Shown here in pieces: positions 18,043 to 25,675 of a stretch of DNA of 64,000 bases (the first letter of the stretch is position 1; each line of letters begins with the position of its first letter). Below the pieces are notes generated by a model. It saw only the letters and a program-made list of their open reading frames with translations, was not told where the DNA came from and ran no database searches. Source of the stretch: Glutamicibacter sp. MNS18 (GTDB lineage: Bacteria; Actinomycetota; Actinomycetes; Actinomycetales; Micrococcaceae); contig NZ_JAPCHW010000004.1 of the NCBI RefSeq assembly GCF_026107515.2, forward strand, positions 62,001 to 126,000, read 5' to 3'. The position numbers and the translations under genes were made by a program.

Positions 18043-18939
18043 CTATGCATACAGGTCGCCAATGGTTTCGGCGACTTGTAGGAAGCCCTGGGCTGCGGGA
18101 GTCAAATGTTCGGTGCGGCTGAGTAATGCGACATGGAGGTACTCGCGTGGGGTGATCATCAAGGTGCGCAGCCCCGACCGGCGGGCTGTGGATTTCCAAG
18201 CTGCGGGCATCACCGCATGGCCGATGCCCGCGGAAACCAGGGGCAGGATGGAGGTGCGGTGGGCAACCTGGGCCGCAATATGGATCGCGGCCCCGGCGGA
18301 TACCGCCTCGTCGATCAGGCGGCGCATTTGCGAGCCCCGTTGGCTGGCAATCATGCGGTGACCGGCCAGGGTGTGCAATTCAATGTCCGTCTGATCCGGT
18401 TCGAAAACATCGGCATGCGGATTGACGATCAGGATGAATGGCTGGGGCTTCAGTTGCAGCACGTTCATTCCGGCAACCTGAATCGTGGAAGGTGTTCCGG
18501 CCAAACCTATTTCGGTTTGCCCGCTGCGCACCGAGTCGATGACTTCTTCGGGGGTGAATGCTGCCCGGATATCAAGCTGCACTCCCGGAAAACTAGCGCT
18601 GTAAGCGGAGCTCAGGGTTGCCATTGGTTCGATTCCCGGTGATGGCATGGTGATCAATTCAAGCCGGCCCGAAGTCAGGGATTTCACGGACTGTACTGCA
18701 GCGACAGCGGATTCCAAGTCGCGCATGACCTGACGAGCAGGACCGAGTAGCTCACGTCCGGCATTGCTGAGCACAGCGGTGCGGCCGATGCGGTGGAAGA
18801 GCGAGACACCCAGGTCACGTTCCAGCGAAGAGACGCTTTGGCTTAGTGAAGGTTGGGCAATAAACAATTGCTCGGCCGCCCGGCTGAAGCCCCCGTAATC
18901 CACGACGGCCAAGAAGTACTTTAGCTTTCTGGTGTCCAT
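18043..18939 (-). CDS. LysR family transcriptional regulator
   Basis: 298-aa LTTR with an N-terminal winged helix (FLAVVDYGGFSRAAEQL, then QPSLSQSVSSLERDLG, about 10-45) and a periplasmic-binding-protein-like effector domain (about 90-295). The ATG at 18939 is followed by the classical MDTRKLKYFLAV; AAAGG lies 7 bases ahead. The gene lies in the same direction as, and just upstream of, the tartrate dehydrogenase gene (114-base gap) rather than divergent, which is less usual for LTTRs. The likely effector is tartrate or a related hydroxy-dicarboxylate, an inference from its neighbours. The longer upstream frame (to 19068) has no SD and is not used. Confidence 0.9.
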   Translation of the reverse strand: MDTRKLKYFLAVVDYGGFSRAAEQLFIAQPSLSQSVSSLERDLGVSLFHRIGRTAVLSNAGRELLGPARQVMRDLESAVAAVQSVKSLTSGRLELITMPSPGIEPMATLSSAYSASFPGVQLDIRAAFTPEEVIDSVRSGQTEIGLAGTPSTIQVAGMNVLQLKPQPFILIVNPHADVFEPDQTDIELHTLAGHRMIASQRGSQMRRLIDEAVSAGAAIHIAAQVAHRTSILPLVSAGIGHAVMPAAWKSTARRSGLRTLMITPREYLHVALLSRTEHLTPAAQGFLQVAETIGDLYA

Positions 18940-19170
18940 CTCCGTGCCTTTCGCGGGGGTGCGGTCTGGTTTTGTTCCACGATAGCCCGACGCGGCAATG
19001 AAGTAGACAGGGATGTTGTCTAGCCTGGAGCGACTGAAGGCCTGTATGCATTGCATGAAGCAGTGCACCGGCCAGGACGAAATTTACCACCAGTTCCGGG
19101 TGCGGAATTGCGAACTTCCCGCTCTTCTGGTGTCCACGACTGGGGGTGTGTGTACGGGCTTGCCGCAAAC

Positions 19171-19190
19171 TTAGTGAATGTTTTCACTAA
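19171..19190. promoter_or_regulatory. Rex-like operator ahead of ndh
   Basis: Perfect 8-bp palindrome TTAGTGAA-TGTT-TTCACTAA. Its GTGAA-N4-TTCAC core equals the core of the Rex (NADH/NAD+ sensor) operator, TTGTGAA-N4-TTCACAA; only the outer T/A differs. It overlaps the putative -35 (19183-19188). Confidence 0.6.
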
Positions 19191-19211
19191 CTCGGGTTTT
19201 CCGCGTAGAAT
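19183..19211 (+). promoter_or_regulatory. ndh promoter (leaderless)
   Basis: -35-like TTCACT at 19183-19188, 17-base spacer, -10 TAGAAT at 19206-19211. The -10 ends 7 bases before the ATG at 19219, so the mRNA should be leaderless. Confidence 0.65.
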
Positions 19212-19218
19212 CGGGCGT

Positions 19219-20586
19219 ATGTCAATCATCGAAAGCGCGCAAAAGCGCCCCCGCATCCTCGTTGTCGGCGGTGGCTACGTCGGCCTCTACGTCGCAATGA
19301 ATCTCCAGAAGAAGGTCAAGGCCCACGGCGGTATCGTCACCGTGGTGGATCCGAACCCCTACATGACCTACCTGCCGTTCCTGCCCGAGGTGGCAGGCGG
19401 CCAGATCGAACCACGGCATATCGTGGTTTCGCACCGTCAGCACCTGAAGCACTCCGAGCTGATCAACGGGCACGTCACCAACATCGACCATGCGAACAAG
19501 AAAGCCGTGATCGCTCCGGTGAACGGCGAAAGCTTCGAGCTGGAGTACACCGACGTGGTGATGAGTGCCGGATCGGTGACCCGCACCTTCCCCATCCCGG
19601 GGCTGGCCGAGGCCGGTATCGGATTGAAGACCATTGAGGAAGCCACTGCGCTGCGTAACCAGGTGGCCGAGCGCATCGAGTCGGCTTCGAATATGACCGA
19701 TGCCGCGGCACGCAAGCGCGCGCTGACCTTCGTAGTGGTCGGTGGCGGCTTCGCCGGTATCGAAACCATCACCGAGATCGAGGACATGGCCCGCCACGCC
19801 ATCGCATTGAACGACCGGATCGCTGATGACGAGGCACGTTTCGTTCTGGTGGAGGCCATGGGTCGCATCATGCCGGAAGTCACCGAGGATCAGGCCCTGT
19901 GGGTTGTCGACCACCTGCGCAGCCGCGGTATCGAGGTGCTGCTGAACACCTCGTTGGCCGACGCCACCGACGGGACCCTGCAGCTAATCAACATGGCCGA
20001 CAAGTCCCCGGCGGGTACCTTCGAATCCGACACCCTGATCTGGTGTGCCGGTGTCATGGCCAACCCGATGGTCCGCTCCACCGATTTCCAGATCGAACAG
20101 CGCGGTCGTATTGAAACCCGCACCGACCTGCGCATCAAGGACGCGAATGGCGAGGCCCTGGACGGCGCCTGGGCCGCTGGCGATATCTCGGCCGTTCCGG
20201 ACGTCACCGGTGGCCTGCCGGACGGCACCTGCGTGCCCAACGCCCAGCACGCCGTGCGCCAGGCCAAGTTGCTGGCCAAGAACCTCTACGCCAACCGTTA
20301 CGGTGTGGGCCGCGTCAAGGAATACAAGCACAAGAACATCGGTGCCGTGGCCGGATTCGGACGCAACAAGGGCGTGGCCCGCATCAAGGCCATCAAGCTC
20401 AAGGGCTGGTGGGCCTGGATGGCGCACCGTGGCTACCACGGTATGGCCATGCCGACCTTTGAACGCAAGTTCCGTGTCCTGGGCGACTGGATGGTGGCCT
20501 GGTTCTTCACCCGCGACTCGTTGCAGCTGAACAACCTGGACAACCCCCGCAAGGCCTTCGAGGAATCGGCCGCGCCGAAGAAGTAG
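19219..20586 (+). CDS. ndh: Type II NADH dehydrogenase (NDH-2)
   Basis: Single-subunit flavoprotein that passes electrons from NADH to menaquinone at the inner face of the membrane without pumping protons. 455 aa. Two Rossmann motifs are present: ILVVGGGYVGLYVAMNL (about 13-29, FAD) and FVVVGGGFAGIETITE (about 172-187, NADH), then the C-terminal FAD motif WAAGDISAVPD. The C-terminal region with KGWWAWMAHRGYH and the WMVAWFFTRDS segment is the amphipathic membrane/quinone part. The ATG at 19219 is chosen because a promoter lies just before it; the frame runs 168 bases further upstream without an SD. A Rex-type palindrome covers its -35. Confidence 0.92.
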   Translation: MSIIESAQKRPRILVVGGGYVGLYVAMNLQKKVKAHGGIVTVVDPNPYMTYLPFLPEVAGGQIEPRHIVVSHRQHLKHSELINGHVTNIDHANKKAVIAPVNGESFELEYTDVVMSAGSVTRTFPIPGLAEAGIGLKTIEEATALRNQVAERIESASNMTDAAARKRALTFVVVGGGFAGIETITEIEDMARHAIALNDRIADDEARFVLVEAMGRIMPEVTEDQALWVVDHLRSRGIEVLLNTSLADATDGTLQLINMADKSPAGTFESDTLIWCAGVMANPMVRSTDFQIEQRGRIETRTDLRIKDANGEALDGAWAAGDISAVPDVTGGLPDGTCVPNAQHAVRQAKLLAKNLYANRYGVGRVKEYKHKNIGAVAGFGRNKGVARIKAIKLKGWWAWMAHRGYHGMAMPTFERKFRVLGDWMVAWFFTRDSLQLNNLDNPRKAFEESAAPKK

Positions 20587-20613
20587 CCGCATCCTCGCGA
20601 TGATTGACCGGCT

Positions 20614-20655
20614 GCGGGCCGGCGCCTCCCGGTGCCGGCCCGCACTTCTTCGTTT
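20614..20655 (+). terminator. Terminator after ndh
   Basis: 10-bp stem GCGGGCCGGC/GCCGGCCCGC (20614-20623 and 20634-20643), followed by ACTTCTTCGTTT. Confidence 0.65.
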
Positions 20656-20668
20656 CGGGTTCCCGAAT

Positions 20669-20698
20669 TTCTGAAATCGGCAAATTATCGCGTAGGAT
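20669..20698 (+). promoter_or_regulatory. tRNA-Leu promoter
   Basis: TTCTGA at 20669-20674, 18-base spacer, TAGGAT at 20693-20698. Transcription would begin about 5 bases before the mature tRNA. Confidence 0.55.
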
Positions 20699-20709
20699 TT
20701 TTGATGCTG

Positions 20710-20791
20710 GCCCCCATGGTGGAATTGGCATACACGGCTGACTTAAAATCAGCTGCCGCAAGGCTTGTGGGTTCGAGTCCCACTGGGGGTA
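20710..20791 (+). tRNA. tRNA-Leu (anticodon UAA)
   Basis: 82-nt class II tRNA. Acceptor arms GCCCCCA and TGGGGGT (first pair G-T), anticodon stem GCTGA/TCAGC around loop CTTAAAA giving anticodon TAA, a long variable arm (TGCC-GCAA-GGCT) and the T-arm GTGGGTTCGAGTCCCAC. The discriminator is A, followed by CTA, so the CCA end is not encoded. It decodes UUA, a rare codon in GC-rich actinomycetes. It has its own promoter and terminator and is a typical integration target. Confidence 0.95.
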
Positions 20792-20802
20792 CTAACAATG
20801 TG

Positions 20803-20845
20803 AGGCCGCTACTTCCCTGCAAACACGGGGCAGTAGCGGCCTTTC
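20803..20845 (+). terminator. Terminator after tRNA-Leu
   Basis: 11-bp stem AGGCCGCTACT/AGTAGCGGCCT (20803-20813 and 20832-20842), then TTC; the loop contains CCC/GGGG, which can extend pairing. Confidence 0.75.
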
Positions 20846-20903
20846 ACTTTGCCGTCACGCCGTTTTTGAGCACTTTTTGGGCACAATCCTGTCTGAAACG
20901 GCA

Positions 20904-20985
20904 TCAGATGCTTCGCGCCGCCACATTGTCCAGATCGTCATCGAACAGTTCCGGGTGGGTGTCCATGGCCTCGGCCGCGTTGCGG
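20904..20985 (-). pseudogene. Remnant of a tyrosine recombinase (integrase) C-terminus
   Basis: On the minus strand, reading towards the tRNA, the frame gives AEAMDTHPELFDDDLDNVA and then ARSI before a stop at 20904-20906. This resembles the last residues of actinobacterial phage or ICE integrases (…YGHLFDDDLDxVA…). An in-frame stop lies about nine codons upstream, and no integrase catalytic motifs (R…HxxR…Y) are found in the 300 bases beyond, so only a fragment is left. The position next to the 3' end of a tRNA gene, pointing at it, is where integrases of integrated elements sit. The similarity is short and judged by eye. Confidence 0.45.
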
Positions 20986-21144
20986 TTTCAACCTTCCTGT
21001 GGGGCGTTTTGGCGTGGGTCTGGCATCGATGGACGGGCCGGTCGTGAAGCGGCACCGGGGCAGCCGGCGCCAAGCCGGATCGCGCCCAATGCTGTGAAAT
21101 ACCTGAGTTTTCGACCCGGATTCTCTGTTTAAGCTGCTGGGGGA

Positions 21145-21172
21145 GGGAACTCATCACATCTGATGAGTTCCC
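21145..21172. promoter_or_regulatory. 12-bp perfect palindrome upstream of the BI-1 gene
   Basis: GGGAACTCATCA-CATC-TGATGAGTTCCC, with no T-run. It ends 16 bases before a -10-like TAGGAT, which suits an operator over a -35 better than a terminator. Confidence 0.5.
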
Positions 21173-21262
21173 TGAGGAAGAATTACCGTAGGATTTAAGT
21201 TAAGTATCTGAGGCCACACCGCGTACGTGGTTCATACCTTGACCATATGAGGGGAAAAGACC

Positions 21263-22075
21263 TTGAACGGAAACCCGATCTTCGACTCCAAGAACCAGGC
21301 CCAGACCTGGGGCACAAAGAAGTCCCAGAATCCTGTGGGCTTCCATAACGCACCGCAGATGAGCGCCAGCCAGCTGGAGGACATGTACCAGCAGCCGGCG
21401 GCAACTGGTGCGGATACCGGTCGGATGACCATCGGTGACACCATCAACAAGACCATCATCACCCTGGCCCTGGTGGCCGTTGGTGCCGGTCTGGGGTGGA
21501 TCATGCCGATGCTGATGCTTCCGGGCGCTATCGTCGGCCTGGTGCTCGGCTTGGTCAACGCCTTCAAGAAGCAGCCTTCCCCGCCACTGATCCTCGCCTA
21601 CGCGTTGGCCCAGGGGGCTTTCCTCGGCGGCCTGTCGATGTTCCTGAACTCGTTGTACCCGGGTGTGGCCATCCAGGCGTTGGTGGCTTCGCTGGCCGTC
21701 GCCGGAACCACCTTGGCACTCTACCGCTCGGGCAAGTACCGGATGAGCCCGAAGCTGAACAAGATGTTCTTCATTGCCATGATCGGCATGATCGTCTTCT
21801 CGCTGCTGAACTTCGTGCTGATGATGACCGGTGCCATCGAGGGCATGTTCGGTCTTCGCAGCGCCGGTGGCGGTATGCTGGGCCTGGTCATCGGTGTGCT
21901 GGCCGTGCTGCTGGCGACCTACGCGCTGGTTTCCGATTTCACCATGATCGAGGACCTGTCCAATCGTGGTGCCCCGGCCATCATGGCCTGGCGCGGAGCC
22001 TTCGGCCTGACGATGACCCTGGTCTGGATGTACGTCGAGATCCTGCGCATTCTGTCCATCCTGCGCGGCGACTGA
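21263..22075 (+). CDS. Bax inhibitor-1/YccA family membrane protein
   Basis: Seven-helix membrane protein of the TMBIM/BI-1 family, 270 aa. Prokaryotic members are proposed to be pH-sensitive Ca2+ leak channels; no role is proven for this one. Seen: a soluble N-terminus of about 60 residues (with YQQPAATGADTGRMT), then helices from about 65 onward, the LAQGAFLGGLSMFLN segment and the C-terminal SDFTMIEDL/LVWMYVEILRI region, which carries the conserved acidic residues. TTG start at 21263 with GAGGGG 8 bases ahead; an ATG at 21247 is out of frame. A strong terminator follows. Confidence 0.9.
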   Translation: MNGNPIFDSKNQAQTWGTKKSQNPVGFHNAPQMSASQLEDMYQQPAATGADTGRMTIGDTINKTIITLALVAVGAGLGWIMPMLMLPGAIVGLVLGLVNAFKKQPSPPLILAYALAQGAFLGGLSMFLNSLYPGVAIQALVASLAVAGTTLALYRSGKYRMSPKLNKMFFIAMIGMIVFSLLNFVLMMTGAIEGMFGLRSAGGGMLGLVIGVLAVLLATYALVSDFTMIEDLSNRGAPAIMAWRGAFGLTMTLVWMYVEILRILSILRGD

Positions 22076-22093
22076 TAATCATATTGAACGTTC

Positions 22094-22137
22094 AAACCGG
22101 AAGCGGTATCTAATATGGATACCGCTTCCGGTTTTTT
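22094..22137 (+). terminator. Terminator after the BI-1 gene
   Basis: 17-bp perfect stem (22094-22110 and 22118-22134, core CCGGAAGCGGTATC) with a 7-base loop and a run of six T at 22132-22137. Confidence 0.9.
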
Positions 22138-22181
22138 GTCACAATCAGTTCATAGAACGAGGGTCCCGTGAAACGAAAGGG

Positions 22182-22187
22182 TAGCTT
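22182..22187 (+). promoter_or_regulatory. -10 element TAGCTT, leaderless AI-2E gene
   Basis: TAGCTT ends 6 bases before the ATG at 22194; there is no SD. Confidence 0.55.
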
Positions 22188-22193
22188 AGAGCC

Positions 22194-23525
22194 ATGAAGA
22201 GCAGGAGGTTTTCGTGGGTGCGCCGCCTCAAGGTGGTCCCACCGGTGAAACCCGACCCGCAGGTCGAGGACATCGAACTGAATCCCGTGCCCTTTGACCA
22301 AAGCGAGGACCTGCCGTACGCGATGCGTATCGCCGCCTCGTGGGCGTGGCGGTTCCTGGTCGTGGTGATCGCCGCGGGCGTGGCGATCTGGCTGTTGTCC
22401 AAGATCTCGCTGTTGCTGATCCCGTTGATGATCGCCGCACTGTTGACCGGTTTGCTCGGCCCCCTGGTCGAGCTGCTGAACAGGAAACTGAACGTTCCGC
22501 GCGGCCTGGCCGTGGGGATCACCGTGATCGGCTTCCTGGCCATGGTGGTCAGCGGGCTGACCATGGTCGGCCAACGCCTCGGGGCGGGGTTCAGCGCCTT
22601 GTGGAACCAAGTGGTCATCGGCATCTACCAGGTGCAGGACTGGCTGTTCAACGGCCCGCTGCAACTGAGCAATGACGATGTGGCCGGAGTCATCAACGAC
22701 ACCCTGCTGCAGGTGCGGTCCAACGCCTCGAACATCCTGGGTGAGGCGCTGAGCTGGGGGTCCTACCTGGGACAGTTCCTCACCGGAATACTGCTGGCGA
22801 TCTTCGCCCTGGTTTTCCTGCTGCTGGATGGACGCAGGATCGGCACCTTCCTGGTGAACCTGTTGCCACGCCGGGCCCGTCCGGCCATGGACGGGGCGGC
22901 AACCCGCGGCTGGAACTCCATGGTCCGTTATGTGCGGGTCCAGGTGTTGGTGGCCTTCATCGACGCGGTCGGCATCGGCCTGGGCGCCTACTTCCTGGGC
23001 GTGCCGTTGGTCCTGCCCCTGGGGGTGCTGGTGTTCCTGGGCTCGTTTATCCCGATCCTTGGTGCCCTGGTGACCGGGGCCTTGGCGGTGCTGTTGGCAC
23101 TGGTGGCCAATGGCTGGGTCAATGCGCTGATCATGCTGGCCGTGGTGCTGGTGGTGCAGCAGGCCGAATCGAATCTGCTGCAACCACTGATCATGGGCAA
23201 GGCCGTGAGCCTGCACCCGCTGGCCGTGGTGATGGCCGTGGCCGGGGGCACCATGGTGGCCGGGATCGCTGGGGCACTATTCGCCGTGCCGATCCTGGCG
23301 GTGCTGAACTCGGTGGTCAAGTATATTGCGCACCGGGCCTGGGAGCACGACCCGTTCGTCCTGGAACACTACGGGTCCCAGGACCGTGGTCCGCGGTTCA
23401 CCGAAGCGGCCCGAAATCCGCAGGCGGCAACCCCGCGCCCTTCACCCACCGCAGAACCTGCCAGCCTGGCGACCGTGCAGCCAGCGGGCAGGGACGAATC
23501 CGAATCGAACGAGGAAAAACCGTGA
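22194..23525 (+). CDS. AI-2E family (UPF0118) transporter
   Basis: Polytopic membrane protein, 443 aa, with about eight helices. It resembles TqsA/PerM-type proteins and, I believe, Rv1101c. Substrates of the family vary (autoinducer-2, Na+/H+ exchange), so no substrate is assigned. Features: a hydrophobic block at residues ~50-105 (WRFLVVVIAAGVAIWLL), an amphipathic middle domain (~105-175), then the family core LVQVL-like VRVQVLVAFIDAVGIGLGAY, the LGSFIPILGALVTGALAVL segment and ESNLLQPLIMGKAV. The tail after residue ~390 is Pro/Ala-rich and polar. It appears leaderless, and its stop overlaps the GTG of ilvA (GTGA), so the two form an operon. Confidence 0.88.
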   Translation: MKSRRFSWVRRLKVVPPVKPDPQVEDIELNPVPFDQSEDLPYAMRIAASWAWRFLVVVIAAGVAIWLLSKISLLLIPLMIAALLTGLLGPLVELLNRKLNVPRGLAVGITVIGFLAMVVSGLTMVGQRLGAGFSALWNQVVIGIYQVQDWLFNGPLQLSNDDVAGVINDTLLQVRSNASNILGEALSWGSYLGQFLTGILLAIFALVFLLLDGRRIGTFLVNLLPRRARPAMDGAATRGWNSMVRYVRVQVLVAFIDAVGIGLGAYFLGVPLVLPLGVLVFLGSFIPILGALVTGALAVLLALVANGWVNALIMLAVVLVVQQAESNLLQPLIMGKAVSLHPLAVVMAVAGGTMVAGIAGALFAVPILAVLNSVVKYIAHRAWEHDPFVLEHYGSQDRGPRFTEAARNPQAATPRPSPTAEPASLATVQPAGRDESESNEEKP

Positions 23526-24793
23526 GTACTGCAGAACACCTACCCGTGACCCTGGCGGACATCGAAGCGGCCCGTAAAGTGTTGGCGCCGGTCATTTCGC
23601 TGACCCCGGTGGAACATTCACGGGTGCTATCCCGCCAGGTCGGTTCCGAGGTGTTCCTCAAGTGCGAGAATATGCAACGCGCCGGGTCCTTCAAGGTGCG
23701 CGGCGCCTACGTGCGCATGAGCAAGCTCAGCGCCGAGGAAAAGGCCCGCGGCGTGGTCGCCGCCTCGGCAGGTAATCATGCCCAGGGTGTTGCCCAGGCC
23801 GCAGCCCACCTGGGCATCAGGGCGCGGATCTACATGCCGGTTGGTGTGGCGCTACCCAAATTGACCGCCACCCGCGACCACGGGGCCGAAGTGGTGCTGC
23901 ACGGGGCGACGGTGGATGAAGCCCTGGCCGAGGCACAACGCTACGCCGATGAATCCGGCGCCGTTTTCGTGCACCCCTTCGACCACCCGGATATCATCGC
24001 CGGGCAGGGGACCATCGGGCTGGAACTGCTGGAACAACTGCCTGAGGTGGATACCGTGCTGATGGGCGTGGGCGGTGGTGGCCTGCTGGCCGGGGTGGCC
24101 GTGGCGTTGAAGGAAAAGGCCCGGGAACTGGGACGCGAAATCAAGGTGATCGGTGTGCAGGCGGAAAACGCGGCTGCCTACCCGCCGTCATTGGCCGCCG
24201 ACGCGCTGGTTCCGTTGGATACCGTGAACACCATTGCCGACGGTATTGCCGTGGGCCGGCCGGGCCAATTGCCCTTCCAGATCGTCAAGGCACTGGTGGA
24301 CGACGTGGTCACCGTCTCCGAGGATGCACTGGCCCAGGCGCTGGTGGTCCTGCTGGAACGCAATAAGCTGGTGGTCGAACCCGCCGGCGCGGTCGGGGTG
24401 GCGGCGTTGATGGAGAACCTGCTGGAAAAGCACGGCATCGAATCCCGTACCTGTGCAGTGATCCTCTCGGGCGGCAACATCGACCCGCTGCTGATGCTCA
24501 AGGTGATCCAACGCGGCTTGGCCGCGGCCGGCCGCTACCTGACCTTCCGGATGATGCTGCCGGACCGCCCCGGAGCGCTGGCCAGCATCTCGCGGATCAT
24601 CGCCGAATCCGATGCGAACGTCACCCGGCTGGACCATACCCGGATCGGCGGCTCGCTGTCGATGGGGGATGTGGCGATCACCGTGGATATGGAAACCCGG
24701 GGCCACCAGCATTCGGAAACCGTGCTGAACAACCTGCGGGCCGAGGGGTTCGAACCGGTTGTCACCAATGCCGCCGGCGGTTCGGTCGCCTGA
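23522..24793 (+). CDS. ilvA: Threonine ammonia-lyase (threonine dehydratase)
   Basis: PLP enzyme deaminating L-threonine to 2-oxobutanoate (also L-serine to pyruvate). 423 aa. The PLP lysine is Lys58 in KCENMQRAGSFKVRGAY (48-64). Also seen are the phosphate loop GVGGGGLLAG (about 181-190) and a single C-terminal ACT domain (about 340-415: DRPGALASISRIIAES). One ACT domain and this length fit the catabolic-like TIGR01127 type rather than the two-ACT-domain biosynthetic IlvA, so it may be called tdcB or ilvA. GTG start coupled to the upstream transporter. A hairpin separates it from convergent greA. Confidence 0.93.
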   Translation: MSTAEHLPVTLADIEAARKVLAPVISLTPVEHSRVLSRQVGSEVFLKCENMQRAGSFKVRGAYVRMSKLSAEEKARGVVAASAGNHAQGVAQAAAHLGIRARIYMPVGVALPKLTATRDHGAEVVLHGATVDEALAEAQRYADESGAVFVHPFDHPDIIAGQGTIGLELLEQLPEVDTVLMGVGGGGLLAGVAVALKEKARELGREIKVIGVQAENAAAYPPSLAADALVPLDTVNTIADGIAVGRPGQLPFQIVKALVDDVVTVSEDALAQALVVLLERNKLVVEPAGAVGVAALMENLLEKHGIESRTCAVILSGGNIDPLLMLKVIQRGLAAAGRYLTFRMMLPDRPGALASISRIIAESDANVTRLDHTRIGGSLSMGDVAITVDMETRGHQHSETVLNNLRAEGFEPVVTNAAGGSVA

Positions 24794-24810
24794 ATCCCCG
24801 GCTTAAGCCA

Positions 24811-24854
24811 CACGGCCCCGGAGCCCGCCGATGGATGCGGGTTCCGGGGCCGTG
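24811..24854. terminator. Hairpin between convergent ilvA and greA
   Basis: 18-bp stem (24811-24828 and 24837-24854, one G-T pair; arms CACGGCCCCGGA / TCCGGGGCCGTG) without a T-run on either strand. Confidence 0.6.
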
Positions 24855-24868
24855 CCGGTGGGCCGTAA

Positions 24869-25363
24869 CTAGATCTTGTACGGCTTGGCGGAGAGGATCT
24901 CCACGGTGATGTCTCGGCCGTTGGGGGCCAGGTAGCTGAGCTTGTCGCCCACCTTGGCACCGTGCACGGCGTTGCCGATGGGGGACTGCTCGGAGTAGAC
25001 CTCAAGGTCCGAATCCCCGGCCACCTCGCGGCTGCCGAACAGGAAAGTGGTCTCGTCGCCGGCGATCTTTGCCACGACCAGCATGCCGGGCTCCACCACG
25101 CCATCGTCGGCCGGGGCCTCGCCGACATGCGCACGGCGCAGCAGATCGGTCAGGTAGACAATGCGCCCCTCGGCCTTGCCCTGCTCTTCACGCGCCGCAT
25201 GGTAGCCGCCGTTTTCCTTCAGGTCGCCTTCGGACCGTGCCTGCTCGATGCGGGCGACGATTTCAGCACGTCCCGGGCCGGAGAGGAAAGTCAGTTCCTC
25301 TTTCAGCCGATCATAGGCTTCCTGAGTCAGCCACACTGCAGGTTCGTTGCTGTTGGTGCTCAC
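24869..25363 (-). CDS. greA: Transcription elongation factor GreA
   Basis: Binds the secondary channel of RNA polymerase and stimulates cleavage of backtracked RNA. 164 aa. An N-terminal coiled-coil hairpin (about 10-75) carries the acidic tip in EARSEGDLKENGGYHAAREEQ (written as EQARSEGDLKENGG, then YHAAREEQ), followed by the FKBP-like C-terminal domain (about 90-164) ending DITVEILSAKPYKI. GTG start at 25363 with GGGAG 6 bases ahead; an in-frame ATG further upstream has no SD. It is divergent in context from mca with DUF4307 between, the Rv1080c-Rv1082 order as I recall it. Confidence 0.95.
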   Translation of the reverse strand: MSTNSNEPAVWLTQEAYDRLKEELTFLSGPGRAEIVARIEQARSEGDLKENGGYHAAREEQGKAEGRIVYLTDLLRRAHVGEAPADDGVVEPGMLVVAKIAGDETTFLFGSREVAGDSDLEVYSEQSPIGNAVHGAKVGDKLSYLAPNGRDITVEILSAKPYKI

Positions 25364-25675
25364 GTTGTACTCCCTTACGGTAATTGAAAGACTTCGCCGC
25401 ACCACCGGCCCTTGCCCCCTGGTCGGGGGCATCGGCGGAAACGGACATCAAGATGGTGCCCGAGCGACGAAGTCAGTTTTGTTACGATTCTGCCGGGTTG
25501 GACACCATCGGCATCTAACAAGCAAAAGACCCCGCAGGTGCAATGGATGAATCGCGCTGATTCAATCACTGAGCCGTTGCGGGGCGAAACGTACTTTCAT
25601 CGATAATAGTCGGGATCCGGGGATTTACCCAATAACCTGATCGCTCTGGGCGAAATGCCCCGGAAATGTTACCGT
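25364..25675. other. greA leader and promoter region, no gene
   Basis: 312 bases without a gene. It holds a GCCCCC-TGGTC-GGGGGC hairpin at 25414-25430, in what may be the greA leader, and the terminator of the DUF4307 gene at 25524-25584. No clear greA -10/-35 pair was found. Confidence 0.5.
25524..25584 (-). terminator. Terminator of the DUF4307 gene
   Basis: Outer stem CCCCGCA/TGCGGGG (25530-25536, 25578-25584) with an inner TGAATC/GATTCA hairpin. On the minus strand it is followed by TCTTTT. Confidence 0.55.

Larger units (their letters stand above)
20846..21262. other. Gene-free region with integrase scar and a palindrome
   Basis: Apart from the integrase remnant and the 12-bp palindrome at 21145-21172 I find no gene. 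Open frames here have no recognisable domain or SD. A TAGGAT at 21189-21194 may be the -10 of the Bax-inhibitor gene. Confidence 0.6.

Noticed and set aside
19051-19218. N-terminal extension of NDH-2 from 19051
   Set aside because: The extension overlaps the operator and promoter, has no SD, and lies before the normal FAD-binding N-terminus.
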